64,000 nt of DNA from Gemmatimonadota bacterium (GCA_041390105.1 JAWKQO010000001.1:1738001-1802000); one strand, 5' to 3'. Shown: positions 17,135 to 26,107, counted from the stretch's first letter. The notes: generated from the sequence alone by a model not told the origin. Translations and numbers: made by a program.

Positions 17135-17339
17135 GGAGGGCGAGTCCTTCGACGGAAACGAGGGAATGGAACACCGTGTGCTACAGGGCAGCAGGCCCCG
17201 ACGTTCCCTGAGGACCGCAACCCTGGTGCGGCCCACGCGTATCAGGAGGGGCACAGCGGGGGCAGTGCAAGCAGCCCTCCGAGGAGCGGCCACGCCCAGC
17301 GCGGGGGCTCGCGGCGCGGAATCAATCAGGATTGGACGT

Positions 17340-19088
17340 ATGGTGGCTCGACTGCTCAGGTCCCTTCGCTGGATCCCGGCGATCCCACTCGCCTTGGCCC
17401 TGGCGGCGTGCACCGACGGCACCACCCCGGACGTGATCGCCTTCGACGTTCCCGCCCTGACCCTCGGCCCCTCACTCACGGGATCGTTGAGTGTACGCAA
17501 CGCCGGCCCGCGCGCGGTGGGCCCGATCGAGCTCCGCTCCGGCCCCGTCTCGGCAGGAGGCGCCACCGACGTGCCGGGCGCGCATCTCGTGGTCGATCCG
17601 CCCGAGCTGTCGACGCTGCCCGCCGGCGCATCCGCGGTTCTGCAGGTGCGAATCGAATCGGGCACGCTGCTGCAGGCGGGCACCTACGCGACCGAGCTCG
17701 TCGCCGCCATCCCCGGGGCGGAGACTCGACTGCCCGTGAGCTTCACCATGCCCGCAGTCACCGGCGTAGAGGCGGCCGCGGTCCAGATCACGAGTGGACC
17801 GACGACCGTGCGGCAAGGAGACGTCACCCCCTACCGGGCCGAGGCACGTGACACGGCCGGGGCTCCCCTCCAAGGTGCTGCCATCACGTGGAGTGTGACG
17901 CCTCAGGACGCCGGCTTCGTGGCACCCAGCGGGGCGCTGGTGGCGTACCAGCCGGGAACACTGACCCTCCGCGCCCACGTGGGCGGATTGACTGCGCGCC
18001 TGGACGTCACCGTCAGCGCCCGCGGGCTCGGCGGTGATGCCGTGCGGGTGGGAGAGGGCGCGGTGCTCGAGCGGCACACCTCGGACCTCTGGCTGCACGG
18101 CTCCTACGCCTACACGGGCACCTGGGGCGCACGCACGCGCAACGGAGTCTCGCTCTGGGGAGACGCGCTCAACGTGTGGGACCTGAGCACACCCACCAGT
18201 CCGGTTCGGGTCGACGCCGTGTCCATCGAAGCGCGCACGCTCAACGACGTCAAAGTGCGCTCGGACGGCGCGTTGGCCGTCATCACGCACGAGGGCGACA
18301 ACGCGGGTCGCAACGGCGTCACGTTCCTGGACCTGGCAGACCCGGCCCACCCGGCCGTGTTGAGCCGTTTCACCCAGGGCCTGGAGAGCGGCGTGCACAA
18401 CGCCTGGCTCGACGGCGACTATGCCTATCTCGTCGTCGATGGTGTGGGCAACGGCCTCCGCATCCTGGACATCCGTGACCCGCGCGCCCCTCGGCTGGCG
18501 GCATCGTTCTACGGAGGCTCCAGCTTCTTGCACGACGTCTACGTACGGGACGGCCTCGCTTTCCTCTCCCACTGGAACGCCGGGCTGATCATCCTCGACG
18601 TAGGGAATGGCGTCGCGGGCGGCTCGCCAACGAACCCGGTCGAAGTGAGCCGCGTGCCGGACCTCGGCGGACAGACCCACAACGCCTGGTATTGGCCGGA
18701 GTCGGGATACGTGTTCGTCGGTGAAGAGGACTTCCAGTCGCCAGGCCACATGCATGTCGTCGACCTGCACGACCTGAGCAACCCGGTCGAGGTCGCCAGC
18801 TTCCGCGTGCCCGGCACGACACCCCACAACTTCTGGCTGGACGAGGAGCGGGGCGTACTCTACCTCGCCTGGTACGAGCGCGGCCTACACGCGCTGGATG
18901 TGAGCGGCCCGCTGCTGGGCGACCTGCGAGCGCAAGGCCGTGAGGTCTTCGGCGTCGAATACGACGGACAAGGGTTCGGATGCGCAACCGTGGACGGCAC
19001 GTGCACGTGGGCACCCCAACTCCATGGCGGATTGCTCTACGTGTCCGACATGAACAACGGGCTGGTCGTCCTGCGGCCCACCTTCTGA
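17340..19088 (+). CDS. LVIVD-repeat beta-propeller lipoprotein with Ig-like domain
   Basis: About 582 residues. A lipoprotein signal peptide (LALALAACTDG) is followed by an N-terminal beta domain, a bacterial Ig-like segment near residues 150-220 (ITSGPTTVRQGDVTPYRAEA), then a propeller. The propeller blades contain LVIVD-type repeats such as LRILDIRDPRAPRLAASF, MHVVDLHDLSNPVEVASF and LNVWDLSTPTSPVRV. Such proteins are surface or periplasmic binding scaffolds and no enzyme site is visible. It is followed within 6 nt by a second propeller gene, so the two probably form an operon. Confidence 0.75.
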   Translation: MVARLLRSLRWIPAIPLALALAACTDGTTPDVIAFDVPALTLGPSLTGSLSVRNAGPRAVGPIELRSGPVSAGGATDVPGAHLVVDPPELSTLPAGASAVLQVRIESGTLLQAGTYATELVAAIPGAETRLPVSFTMPAVTGVEAAAVQITSGPTTVRQGDVTPYRAEARDTAGAPLQGAAITWSVTPQDAGFVAPSGALVAYQPGTLTLRAHVGGLTARLDVTVSARGLGGDAVRVGEGAVLERHTSDLWLHGSYAYTGTWGARTRNGVSLWGDALNVWDLSTPTSPVRVDAVSIEARTLNDVKVRSDGALAVITHEGDNAGRNGVTFLDLADPAHPAVLSRFTQGLESGVHNAWLDGDYAYLVVDGVGNGLRILDIRDPRAPRLAASFYGGSSFLHDVYVRDGLAFLSHWNAGLIILDVGNGVAGGSPTNPVEVSRVPDLGGQTHNAWYWPESGYVFVGEEDFQSPGHMHVVDLHDLSNPVEVASFRVPGTTPHNFWLDEERGVLYLAWYERGLHALDVSGPLLGDLRAQGREVFGVEYDGQGFGCATVDGTCTWAPQLHGGLLYVSDMNNGLVVLRPTF

Positions 19089-19093
19089 GCGCC

Positions 19094-20155
19094 ATGGGCG
19101 GCGGGCGGCGCCTCGCGGTGGGGCTGACGCTCGCCGCAGCGCTGACTCACGCCGGCTGCGGGGGCGACGCTTGGGTGAGTCGCCTCTACGTCACGTCCGG
19201 GTTCACGGATCAGGTGTTCGTACTGGACGCAGCCACCGGCGCGCTCCTCGACAGCATCGACGTCGATCTACGGCCCGGAGAGAGTGACGAGCCGCACGGT
19301 ATAGCGATTGCCCCCGACGGAGAGCGTTGGTATGTAACCCTCTCGCACGGGGAGCCCACGCTGTGGGCGTTCGAGGCAGCCGGGGATCGGTTGGTGGGCC
19401 GCCTGCGTCTGGACCTGCCCGGCGCCTCCCGTGTCCGTATCACCCCGGATGGGCAGCGCGCGTTCATCCCGGACTACTATCGCAGTGGCATGGGTGCGAT
19501 CAGCGGCATCTCCGTGGTCGATCTCGATGCCCTGACGGTCGCGGCGGAGCTGACCGTGTGTGCCGCCCCCCATGATGCCGCCGTCAGTCCGGACGGCGCG
19601 CTGGTGGCGATTGCGTGTAGCCTGTCCGACGAGGTGGTATTGCTGGACGCCTCCAGCTTCACGGAGCGTGTCCGTGTCACGGCCGGCGATGCGCCCGGCT
19701 CGCCGGGCACACCGCGCTACCGTCCGCTGAATGTCACCTGGCTGCCGGACGGGAGCGCATTCTTCGTGGGCATGCACGCGGCCGACGAAGTCGTACGCTT
19801 CGCGCGGGACGGCACCCGCGGGCCGACCGTTGCAACGGGCCCCGGTCCCGCGCAGTTGGCGATTACGCCCGGCGGCCTGCTGCTGATCCCCCATCGAATG
19901 GACGGAACGCTCAGCGTGCTGGACGCCCGCACGCTGCGGGAGCAGGCCCGCATTCCCCTCGGAGGGGCCCATCCCCACGGCATCGCCGTGTCCTCCGACG
20001 GTGGTAGTGCTTGGCTCACGCTGGAAGGAGAAGCGGGGACCGCCGGCACCGTTGTGGCGGTGGATCTGGTCGACCTGAGCGTCCGCTGGCGTCGCGACCT
20101 GGGTGGCTATCTGTTGGGGATCGCGGTCCGCGAGCCTTCGGGCGGTGCGTCCTGA
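19094..20155 (+). CDS. YncE-like beta-propeller lipoprotein
   Basis: About 353 residues, exported with a lipobox (LTHAGCGG). Repeats with VLDAATGALLDSIDVD, HGIAIAPDGERWYVTLS, HDAAVSPDGALVAIACS and HPHGIAVSSDGGSAWLTLE mark a seven-bladed YVTN/NHL-type propeller, related to surface-layer-like propellers such as YncE. It is coupled by a 5-nt gap to the preceding LVIVD propeller. The pair may form a surface complex or bind a shared ligand; function unknown. Confidence 0.75.
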   Translation: MGGGRRLAVGLTLAAALTHAGCGGDAWVSRLYVTSGFTDQVFVLDAATGALLDSIDVDLRPGESDEPHGIAIAPDGERWYVTLSHGEPTLWAFEAAGDRLVGRLRLDLPGASRVRITPDGQRAFIPDYYRSGMGAISGISVVDLDALTVAAELTVCAAPHDAAVSPDGALVAIACSLSDEVVLLDASSFTERVRVTAGDAPGSPGTPRYRPLNVTWLPDGSAFFVGMHAADEVVRFARDGTRGPTVATGPGPAQLAITPGGLLLIPHRMDGTLSVLDARTLREQARIPLGGAHPHGIAVSSDGGSAWLTLEGEAGTAGTVVAVDLVDLSVRWRRDLGGYLLGIAVREPSGGAS

Positions 20156-20230
20156 CGCGGGGCTTGGTCCCGTCCAGGTGTGCTTCCGCGAGAGCCTCCG
20201 GGCGCCGGTGCCCGCCGCCGCCGCGCCCGC

Positions 20231-20677
20231 CTAGGCCTCCTGCTCCTCGATCACGTTGGGATCGGGGGTGTGCTCGGTGGTGGGGCGCGGCTCGTGACGA
20301 AGAGCAGCGGAGTTGATGCAGTAGCGCTGACCTGTGGGCGCGGGGCCATCGGGAAACACATGTCCCAGGTGCGCGTCGCAGGCGGAGCACAGCACCTCGG
20401 TACGCCGCATGAAGAGGCTGCGATCGTCCTTCTCCGTGATGGCTCCCGGATCCGCCGGTGCATAGAAGCTGGGCCAGCCCGATCCTGAATCATACTTGGT
20501 GGCGGAGTCGAACAGCGGTTGGCCGCAACAGACACACGTGTACATGCCAGGCGCTTTCGAGTCCCAATACTCACCGGTGAACGCCCGCTCGGTACCCTTC
20601 TGGCGGGTGATGCGGTATTGCTCCGAGTCGAGCTCCTCGCGCCACTCCCGATCCGACTTCGTCGTCTTCTTGCTCAT
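20231..20677 (-). CDS. msrB: Peptide methionine (R)-S-oxide reductase MsrB
   Basis: A 148-residue MsrB repairing methionine-R-sulfoxide. Two zinc Cys pairs (CVCCGQPLF, with the CxxC, and CSACDAHLGHVFPDG) and the catalytic Cys in RYCINSAAL are all present, as is SGSGWPSF in the active site. ATG at 20677 follows a GGAGAG ribosome site; the frame continues upstream but adds a non-conserved leader. It lies divergent from the dodecin gene. Thioredoxin regeneration could come from the thioredoxin reductase encoded later in this window. Confidence 0.95.
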   Translation of the reverse strand: MSKKTTKSDREWREELDSEQYRITRQKGTERAFTGEYWDSKAPGMYTCVCCGQPLFDSATKYDSGSGWPSFYAPADPGAITEKDDRSLFMRRTEVLCSACDAHLGHVFPDGPAPTGQRYCINSAALRHEPRPTTEHTPDPNVIEEQEA

Positions 20678-20814
20678 CGCGTCTCTCCAGTTGCCATGGT
20701 GCATAGGGTAGGGTACCCTCTCAACCGAGGTGTGGTTCGGGCGTCGGGCCGTCGCACGGCCGCAGGGCGTTCGCTCCACCACACCGTAATCCCGTTCAAC
20801 GAAGGGAGGGTTCC

Positions 20815-21015
20815 ATGGCGGTAGCGAAGGTCATCGAGGTCCTGGCCGAAGGCAGCTCCATCGAAACGGCCGTCGAGGACGCGGTGGCAGAGGCCAGCAA
20901 GACGGTCAAGAACATCCGTTCGGTCTACGTTCAGGATATCCAGGCGGTGGTGTCCAACAACGCGGTCTCCCGTTTCCGGGTCAACTGCAAGGTCACATTC
21001 CTGGTCGGGTCCTGA
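20815..21015 (+). CDS. Dodecin-family protein
   Basis: A 66-residue protein of dodecin size and pattern (KVIEVLAEGSSIETAVEDAV, then SRFRVNCKVTF). Dodecins form hollow 12-mers that store flavins or CoA. The tryptophan that stacks on flavin in archaeal-type dodecins should fall in ASKTVKNIRSVYVQDI, but this segment has no Trp, so flavin stacking may differ or be absent, as in the calcium-dodecin group. Strong ribosome site (AAGGGAGG). Close to hsp20 and msrB, suggesting a stress context. Confidence 0.82.
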   Translation: MAVAKVIEVLAEGSSIETAVEDAVAEASKTVKNIRSVYVQDIQAVVSNNAVSRFRVNCKVTFLVGS

Positions 21016-21202
21016 CACCCGAGGCCGAGTCCGAGCGGCCCGCCCCCGCGGGTCGCTCAGCGACCGGCCGATCCCTCCTCTCCCTCGCCATCGAGGGCCG
21101 CTCTCCATCTCTGGGTTCCAGCGGGGATTTCCCGACATCTGCGAGTTCGCCGTGCCCGGCAGACGCAGGGCGTTCGTGGCAGAAGATTGTGTCTCTGCCC
21201 AA

Positions 21203-21264
21203 GAGCCGAGTCGTCGGGGTGCTCGGCTCCCATCACCAACCCCGAGATCGGAAAGGAGGTTTCC
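21203..21264 (+). promoter_or_regulatory. Structured 5' leader of hsp20, possible RNA thermometer
   Basis: GAGCCGAG (21203-21210) pairs with CTCGGCTC (21222-21229). Directly before the start codon GGAAA (21250-21254) can pair with TTTCC (21260-21264), leaving the ribosome site GGAGG as the loop. Small-heat-shock leaders in other bacteria often occlude the ribosome site in this way. The 5-bp stem is short, so this is tentative. Confidence 0.35.
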
Positions 21265-21702
21265 ATGGTCAGCTTGACTCGCTGGAGTGACGTCCCCACT
21301 CGCACCCTGTTCCGCCGCGAGCTCGGGCGCCTGTTCGATGACCTGCTGCCGGAGTTGGAGGTCACCGAGAACGACGGAGTCTGGGCGCCCCGCATGGACC
21401 TGAGCGAGACCGACAAGGCGTACGAGATCCATCTCGACCTGCCGGGCGTCTCCAAGGACCAGATCAAGGTCGACTTCCAGGACGGCTGCCTGAGCATCAG
21501 CGGTGAGCGGAAGCACGAAGAGAAGAAGGAAGGCAAGGACTTCCGGCGGATGGAGCGGTCGTTCGGTTCCTTCTACCGGTCCCTGACCCTCCCCACCGCA
21601 GTGCTGGAAGACAAGATCAAGGCCACCTTCAAGGATGGCGTGCTGACGATCGGGGTCCCCAAGGCACCTGAGGTCACGCCGATCCACATTCCGGTCGCCT
21701 GA
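21265..21702 (+). CDS. Hsp20/alpha-crystallin small heat-shock protein
   Basis: A 145-residue chaperone. The alpha-crystallin domain spans about residues 40-133 (YEIHLDLPGVSKDQIKVDFQ, LSISGERK, SLTLPTAVLEDKIKATFKDG, VLTIGVPKA), and the C-terminal tail has an IxI-type anchor (IHI) for oligomer assembly. It holds unfolding proteins without ATP. The start is fixed by a consensus AAGGAGGT. It is followed by a terminator hairpin and is probably monocistronic. Confidence 0.93.
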   Translation: MVSLTRWSDVPTRTLFRRELGRLFDDLLPELEVTENDGVWAPRMDLSETDKAYEIHLDLPGVSKDQIKVDFQDGCLSISGERKHEEKKEGKDFRRMERSFGSFYRSLTLPTAVLEDKIKATFKDGVLTIGVPKAPEVTPIHIPVA

Positions 21703-21719
21703 ACAGCCCTCCGCAGGAG

Positions 21720-21746
21720 CCCCGACCGCTCCCGGAGCGGCCGGGG
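21720..21746. terminator. Hairpin terminator between hsp20 and the convergent SDR gene
   Basis: CCCCGaCCGCTCC pairs with GGAGCGGcCGGGG across 21720-21746 (one opposed mismatch), loop near zero to 3 nt. Being symmetric it can serve both converging genes. Confidence 0.65.
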
Positions 21747-21803
21747 CATCCCCTGTTCGACACGAGTGGGGCACCCCGCATCCGGGGCGCCGCGGCGCCG
21801 GGC

Positions 21804-22706
21804 CTACAGCAAGTAACCGCCGTCGATGGGGAGGACGGCACCGGTGATGTGGCGAGCTGCCTCGCTGCAGAGGAACACGATGACGTTGGCCACGTCCTGA
21901 GGATCGCCCAGGCGCCCCAGGACGCTTCGTTCCCGGGCTCGATCCAGGATCTCGGGCGGCACCGCTTCGGTGAGTCGCGTGGTGCGGATGTAGCCGGGAG
22001 CCACAGCGTTGACGTTCACGTTGGACCGCCCCAGCTCCACAGCGGCCGAGCGGGTCAGGCCCAGGAGCCCGGCCTTCGACGCCGAGTAGTTGGAGAGGCC
22101 GAACTCGCTGCGCAGGCCGTGCACCGACGCCACGTTGACGATCTTCCCATGCTCCTGACTCCGGAAATGGGGCGCGACCGCACGCGTGAAGAAGAAGGCG
22201 CCGTCCAGGTTGGTCTGCAACACCACCCGCCACTCGTCGTCCGTCATGCGCCAGAGCGCCCGGTCCCGACCCACGCCCGCGTTGTTGATCAGGATGTCGA
22301 CGCGCCCCAGCGTCTCCACCGCGTGAGCGACGAACCGATTCACCTGAGCGGAGTCGCGGGCGTCGCAGGCATCGCAGACCACGCGTACCTCCATCATGCG
22401 CAGCTCCGACGCCACCGACTGGGCCTCCCGACGCGTACGTGAGGTCCCGTCGTCGAGGTAGTTGAAGGCGATGTGGACTCCCCGCGCTGCCAGTTCGACC
22501 GCGACTGCGCGCCCGATGCCGCTCGATCCGCCGCTGATGATGGCCACGCGGTCCCGGAACTCCCGATGGGCAGCCAGCGGCTCGGGCTCGGTGAGGGGTT
22601 CCAGGACGGAGGAGAGCTCCTCACCGCCGATGGAGCCCCGCCACGCCTCGTCCCCGGGCTCGGGCATCCAGGCGGCTTGCGGGCTCCATGCGTCGGAGTC
22701 GTGCAC
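21804..22706 (-). CDS. SDR-family oxidoreductase, FabG-like, with N-terminal extension
   Basis: A 300-residue short-chain dehydrogenase. Cofactor motif SGGSSGIGRAVAVEL begins near residue 57, then NNAG, catalytic Ser and YSASK, ending in PIDGGYLL. The core is the classical FabG length; the first 50 residues are an extension rich in acidic residues and Pro with no known domain. Whether the extension is real depends on the GTG at 22706, which has a GGGAG ribosome site. Substrate unknown. It sits downstream of the PhoR/PhoB-like pair on the same strand. Confidence 0.82.
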   Translation of the reverse strand: MHDSDAWSPQAAWMPEPGDEAWRGSIGGEELSSVLEPLTEPEPLAAHREFRDRVAIISGGSSGIGRAVAVELAARGVHIAFNYLDDGTSRTRREAQSVASELRMMEVRVVCDACDARDSAQVNRFVAHAVETLGRVDILINNAGVGRDRALWRMTDDEWRVVLQTNLDGAFFFTRAVAPHFRSQEHGKIVNVASVHGLRSEFGLSNYSASKAGLLGLTRSAAVELGRSNVNVNAVAPGYIRTTRLTEAVPPEILDRARERSVLGRLGDPQDVANVIVFLCSEAARHITGAVLPIDGGYLL

Positions 22707-22796
22707 TCGTTCAGCTCCCGGTGGCGGTTCGGGTCACGTGGCGGTGCAAGGTAGCGAGGGGCGCACCGGCTTTGCGACCTCCGATCGCCTGAACGC

Positions 22797-24113
22797 CTAC
22801 GCGTCGGCCCCCGCGCCGTGCTCCTCGGTCGCCCGCGGGAGCGTGAACGTCACCGTGGTGCCGTCGCCCAACCGGCTGGTGGCCCCGACGGAGCCGCCCA
22901 TGGCACGGGCCAGATGCGCGACGATGGATAGGCCCAGACCCGTCCCCCCCTCCGCTCTGGATCGGGCGGGATCGACGCGGTAGAACCGTTCGAAGATCCG
23001 GGGAAGCGACTCCGGAGGGATCCCAGAGCCCGTATCGCTCACCGATACCTGCAACCGCTCGGGGCCGGGCCGGATGACGAGGCGCACCTGGCCGCCGTCC
23101 GGCGTATAGCGGAGCGCGTTGCTGAACAGGTTGGCGAAGATCTGCTCCACGGCACGCTGGTCGGCCCAAGCGACGCCGGCACCCTCCACGGAAAAGGAGA
23201 TCCTCCGCTCCGTTCCCTCGAGCGTCTCTGCCCAAACCTGTTCGGCCAGCTCGGCCAGATCGACGGCTTCGAGCTCCGCACGCCACCCTCCTGACTCCAG
23301 GCGGGAGAGATCGAGCAGATCTTCGACCAGGTGCTGGAGACGCACCGCGTTCTTGGCGATCGACTCGATGAAGGTCCGGCGGATCTCCGGCGGTGGCTCG
23401 TCGTCCAGCAGCGACTCGGCGAACCCCCGCAGCGCCGTCAGGGGGGTCTTGAGCTCGTGCGATGCGTTGGCGACGAAGTCGGTCCGGACGCGCTCGAGCC
23501 GACGAACCTCGGTGAGGTCCTGCAGCGTGACGATGGCCCCGCCGCTCGGCAACGGTTGGGCGCGCACCATGATGGTCCGGTCCCAGGGCGTCACCTCCAC
23601 GGGATCGAGCGGGCGCACGACGGCGGCCTCCAGGGCATCGCGCAGCTCGCTGTCCCGCACCAGCGCCTCGACCGGTGCGAACGGTCGAAACTCGCGGATC
23701 TCCAGGATGCGACGGGCGGCCGCGTTGGCGCGGATCAGGCGGGCGTCGTCGCTCAGCTCGATGGCGCCTTCGGCCATCGCGTCGAGCAGCGCCGTCATCT
23801 CGGCCCGTTCCCGGCGCGACTGCTCCTGGGCCGCGGCCAGGTCATCCGCCACCGTACCCAGCTCCCGACCCAGCGTCTCCAGGTCGCGGAGACCGCCGGA
23901 CCCCAACGCGGGCAGGCGCTCCCCCTCCCGCAGGGCTCGAACGCGCTCCTGCAACGGACGCAGGCTGCGATGGGTCACCCACCCCGCCCCGGCTGCCAGG
24001 CCCAGCATCGCCAGCAACGCCCAGCCCACGCCGAGCCCGCTGAGCGCCAGGGCCAGAGAGCCGCCCGCCGCCACACAGGCCGCCACCCAGAAGCCCAGCC
24101 TCGGTGCTCTCAC
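22797..24113 (-). CDS. PhoR-like sensor histidine kinase
   Basis: About 438 residues. Two N-terminal membrane helices with almost no periplasmic loop (residues about 8-45), a HAMP-like linker, a PAS domain, then the HisKA motif NASHELKTPLTALRG with the phospho-accepting His. The ATPase domain follows: NLFSNALRYTP (N box), DTGSGIPPESLPRIFERFYR (G1/F) and GGTGLGLSIV (G2). The short extracytoplasmic loop is typical of PhoR. The GTG at 24113 overlaps the response-regulator stop (GTGA). With the PhoB-like partner it likely senses phosphate status, but no pst or pho transport genes are adjacent. Confidence 0.87.
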   Translation of the reverse strand: MRAPRLGFWVAACVAAGGSLALALSGLGVGWALLAMLGLAAGAGWVTHRSLRPLQERVRALREGERLPALGSGGLRDLETLGRELGTVADDLAAAQEQSRRERAEMTALLDAMAEGAIELSDDARLIRANAAARRILEIREFRPFAPVEALVRDSELRDALEAAVVRPLDPVEVTPWDRTIMVRAQPLPSGGAIVTLQDLTEVRRLERVRTDFVANASHELKTPLTALRGFAESLLDDEPPPEIRRTFIESIAKNAVRLQHLVEDLLDLSRLESGGWRAELEAVDLAELAEQVWAETLEGTERRISFSVEGAGVAWADQRAVEQIFANLFSNALRYTPDGGQVRLVIRPGPERLQVSVSDTGSGIPPESLPRIFERFYRVDPARSRAEGGTGLGLSIVAHLARAMGGSVGATSRLGDGTTVTFTLPRATEEHGAGADA

Positions 24114-24841
24114 TCGGAGTCGGGGGGCTCGAAGCGGTAGCCGAACCCGCGCACGGTCTGCACCCACTCACCGGCTTCGCCCAGCTTGGCGCGCAGTCGC
24201 CGCATGTGCATATCCACCGTGCGTGTCTGCAGTCGCCCCGCGACCCGCTGGTCCACGTCCCACACGCTCTCCAGGAGCTGGTGGCGACTCAGGGTTCGGC
24301 CTCTGCGCTCCATGAGCGCCTGTAACAGCCGGAACTCGGTCGGGGTCAGCTGCAGCTCCTGCTCCCGCCACCAGCACCGAGCCGCCGATGGATCGAGGCG
24401 CAGATCGAGCGCGCGCAGCATGGATCCGCTGCCCGCCGCCGCGCCCACGGCCCGGCGGAGCACCGCCTCGACCCGAAGAACGAGCTCCTTGGGACTGAAC
24501 GGCTTGGTCAGATAGTCGTCGGCTCCGAGCTCGAGGCCGCGGATCCGGTCGGACGGTTCGCGCAAGGCGGTCAGGAGCAGCACCGGAACGTCGTGCGTGG
24601 CGGGGTCGCTGCGCAGCCTCTCCAGGACCTCCAGGCCCGAGAGGCCGGTGAGCATGATGTCCAGCACGATCAGGTGCGGGACCTGCCGTTCCACGGCTTT
24701 GAGGGCGTCGGTGCCGCTGGAGACCGTCTGGACCTGGAACCCGGCCCGGGTGAGTTGATAGGCAACCAGGGCTGCGATGTCGGCCTCATCCTCGACGACC
24801 AGGATGCGCCGGGCCTCGGCTTCGCCCTGCCTACCGGCCAA
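24110..24841 (-). CDS. OmpR/PhoB-family response regulator
   Basis: A 243-residue two-domain regulator. The receiver has VVEDEAD, the phosphorylated Asp in VLDIMLTGLSGLE, Thr in LLLTALRE and Lys in YLTKPF. The C-terminal winged helix carries LTPTEFRLLQALMERRGRTL and the wing VRGFGYRFEPP. It is the cognate of the overlapping histidine kinase. The start is TTG at 24841, overlapping the upstream LeuA-like gene by 11 nt with only a weak ribosome site, so a slightly different start is possible. Confidence 0.88.
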   Translation of the reverse strand: MAGRQGEAEARRILVVEDEADIAALVAYQLTRAGFQVQTVSSGTDALKAVERQVPHLIVLDIMLTGLSGLEVLERLRSDPATHDVPVLLLTALREPSDRIRGLELGADDYLTKPFSPKELVLRVEAVLRRAVGAAAGSGSMLRALDLRLDPSAARCWWREQELQLTPTEFRLLQALMERRGRTLSRHQLLESVWDVDQRVAGRLQTRTVDMHMRRLRAKLGEAGEWVQTVRGFGYRFEPPDSE

Positions 24842-26072
24842 CGCCGCTCGCGATCAAGGCCAACACCTCGGCCTCGCTCAAGGTGTGATCCGACGCCTTG
24901 GCCGCGGCCAGGATGCGCTCGCAGAGCTCGGTGTCGTCCGCATCGTAGCCGCGGGCCCGCAGCCAGAACTTGACGTTGGAGAGCCCACACATGGGGCCCA
25001 CTTCGATCTCTTGAGACCGACCGAACATGGCCGCAGGCACACCCGAGTAGACGAGATCCGCCAGCCAGGAATCGCCCTTGGCGTGCGCCTTGACGATCGC
25101 CGCCGCATGCACGCCCGTCGCTGTGCGGAACGCATCCCGTCCAAAGACAGGATAGTCGTGAGGCAGCGGAATGTGGCAGGCCTCCGCAATGGTCTCACAG
25201 TACTCGCACAGCGACGACAGCTCCACCTGGTGCAGGCCCATCAGCTTCAAGTTGACCAGCAACAGGTCCATCTCGACGTTGCCGACGCGCTCTCCCACAC
25301 CAAGTCCCGTCCCGTGGATGCGGTCGGCGCCTGCCTCGATGGCGGCCAAAGCGTTGGCAAGCCCGAGACCGCGGTCCCGGTGGCCGTGCCAGTCGATTTG
25401 CACCTCCTCGCCCGAGGGCTCGACGATCTCCTCACGGACGAAGTGCACCAGCGAGCGCACCCCCTCGGGAGTCGCGTGCCCGACGGTGTCCGCCAGGCAG
25501 ATCCGACGGGCTCCCCAACGGATCGCGTTCCCGTAGAGCGCTTGGAGCACCTCCGGTCGGGCCCGTGTGGTGTCCTCGGTGACGAACATCACGGGGAGAC
25601 CTTCACCGACCGCGAATCGTACCGCCTTTTCCGACACCTGAAGCATCCGCTCCAGCGTCCACCCCTCCGCGTATTGCCGCACGGGAGAGCTGCCGATGAA
25701 CGTGCACGCTTCGATGGGAATGCCGACCTTCTGGCTGATGGCGGCGATCGGCTCGACGTCCGCCACCACGGTGCGCGCAGCGCAGTTGGGTCGAATCTGG
25801 AGTCCCGACGCGACGATCTCCTGAGCGATCCGCGTCACGTCGGCCACCGCGCGCGGCCCGGCGCCGGGCAGGCCGATGTCGGCGCTGGCGATGCCCATCG
25901 AGTCCATCAGATGGATCAGCCGCAGCTTCACGGCGATGGGCGGGTCCACGACGGACGGACTCTGCAGCCCGTCCCGGAGGGTTTCGTCGTTCAGCTCCAC
26001 GTGGATGCCGGAGCCCGGCTTCAAGGAGGGCTCGATCAGGTTCCAGTCGTGGATCAGGTCGCGCTCGTTCAT
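24831..26072 (-). CDS. LeuA-like acyltransferase (isopropylmalate/homocitrate synthase family)
   Basis: About 413 residues with the DRE-TIM catalytic barrel: ELNDETLRDGLQSPS at the N-terminus (general base and metal site), a metal-binding HxH in DWHGHRDRGLGLANALAA, and GLGVGERVGNVEMD. These condense acetyl-CoA with a 2-oxo acid. Compared with LeuA the HxHND motif has Arg in place of Asn, and the C-terminal leucine-sensing domain is absent. This argues for a distinct substrate or loss of feedback control. ATG at 26072 has GGAG upstream. It overlaps the response-regulator gene by 11 nt. Confidence 0.78.
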   Translation of the reverse strand: MNERDLIHDWNLIEPSLKPGSGIHVELNDETLRDGLQSPSVVDPPIAVKLRLIHLMDSMGIASADIGLPGAGPRAVADVTRIAQEIVASGLQIRPNCAARTVVADVEPIAAISQKVGIPIEACTFIGSSPVRQYAEGWTLERMLQVSEKAVRFAVGEGLPVMFVTEDTTRARPEVLQALYGNAIRWGARRICLADTVGHATPEGVRSLVHFVREEIVEPSGEEVQIDWHGHRDRGLGLANALAAIEAGADRIHGTGLGVGERVGNVEMDLLLVNLKLMGLHQVELSSLCEYCETIAEACHIPLPHDYPVFGRDAFRTATGVHAAAIVKAHAKGDSWLADLVYSGVPAAMFGRSQEIEVGPMCGLSNVKFWLRARGYDADDTELCERILAAAKASDHTLSEAEVLALIASGVGR

Positions 26073-26107
26073 GGCCTCTCCGGCCGCGTGCGGACTGCGG
26101 TCAGGAC

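Noticed and set aside
17079..17339. Upstream extension of the LVIVD propeller lipoprotein
   Set aside because: A normal lipoprotein signal peptide begins at 17340; the extension overlaps the divergent lipoprotein's start.
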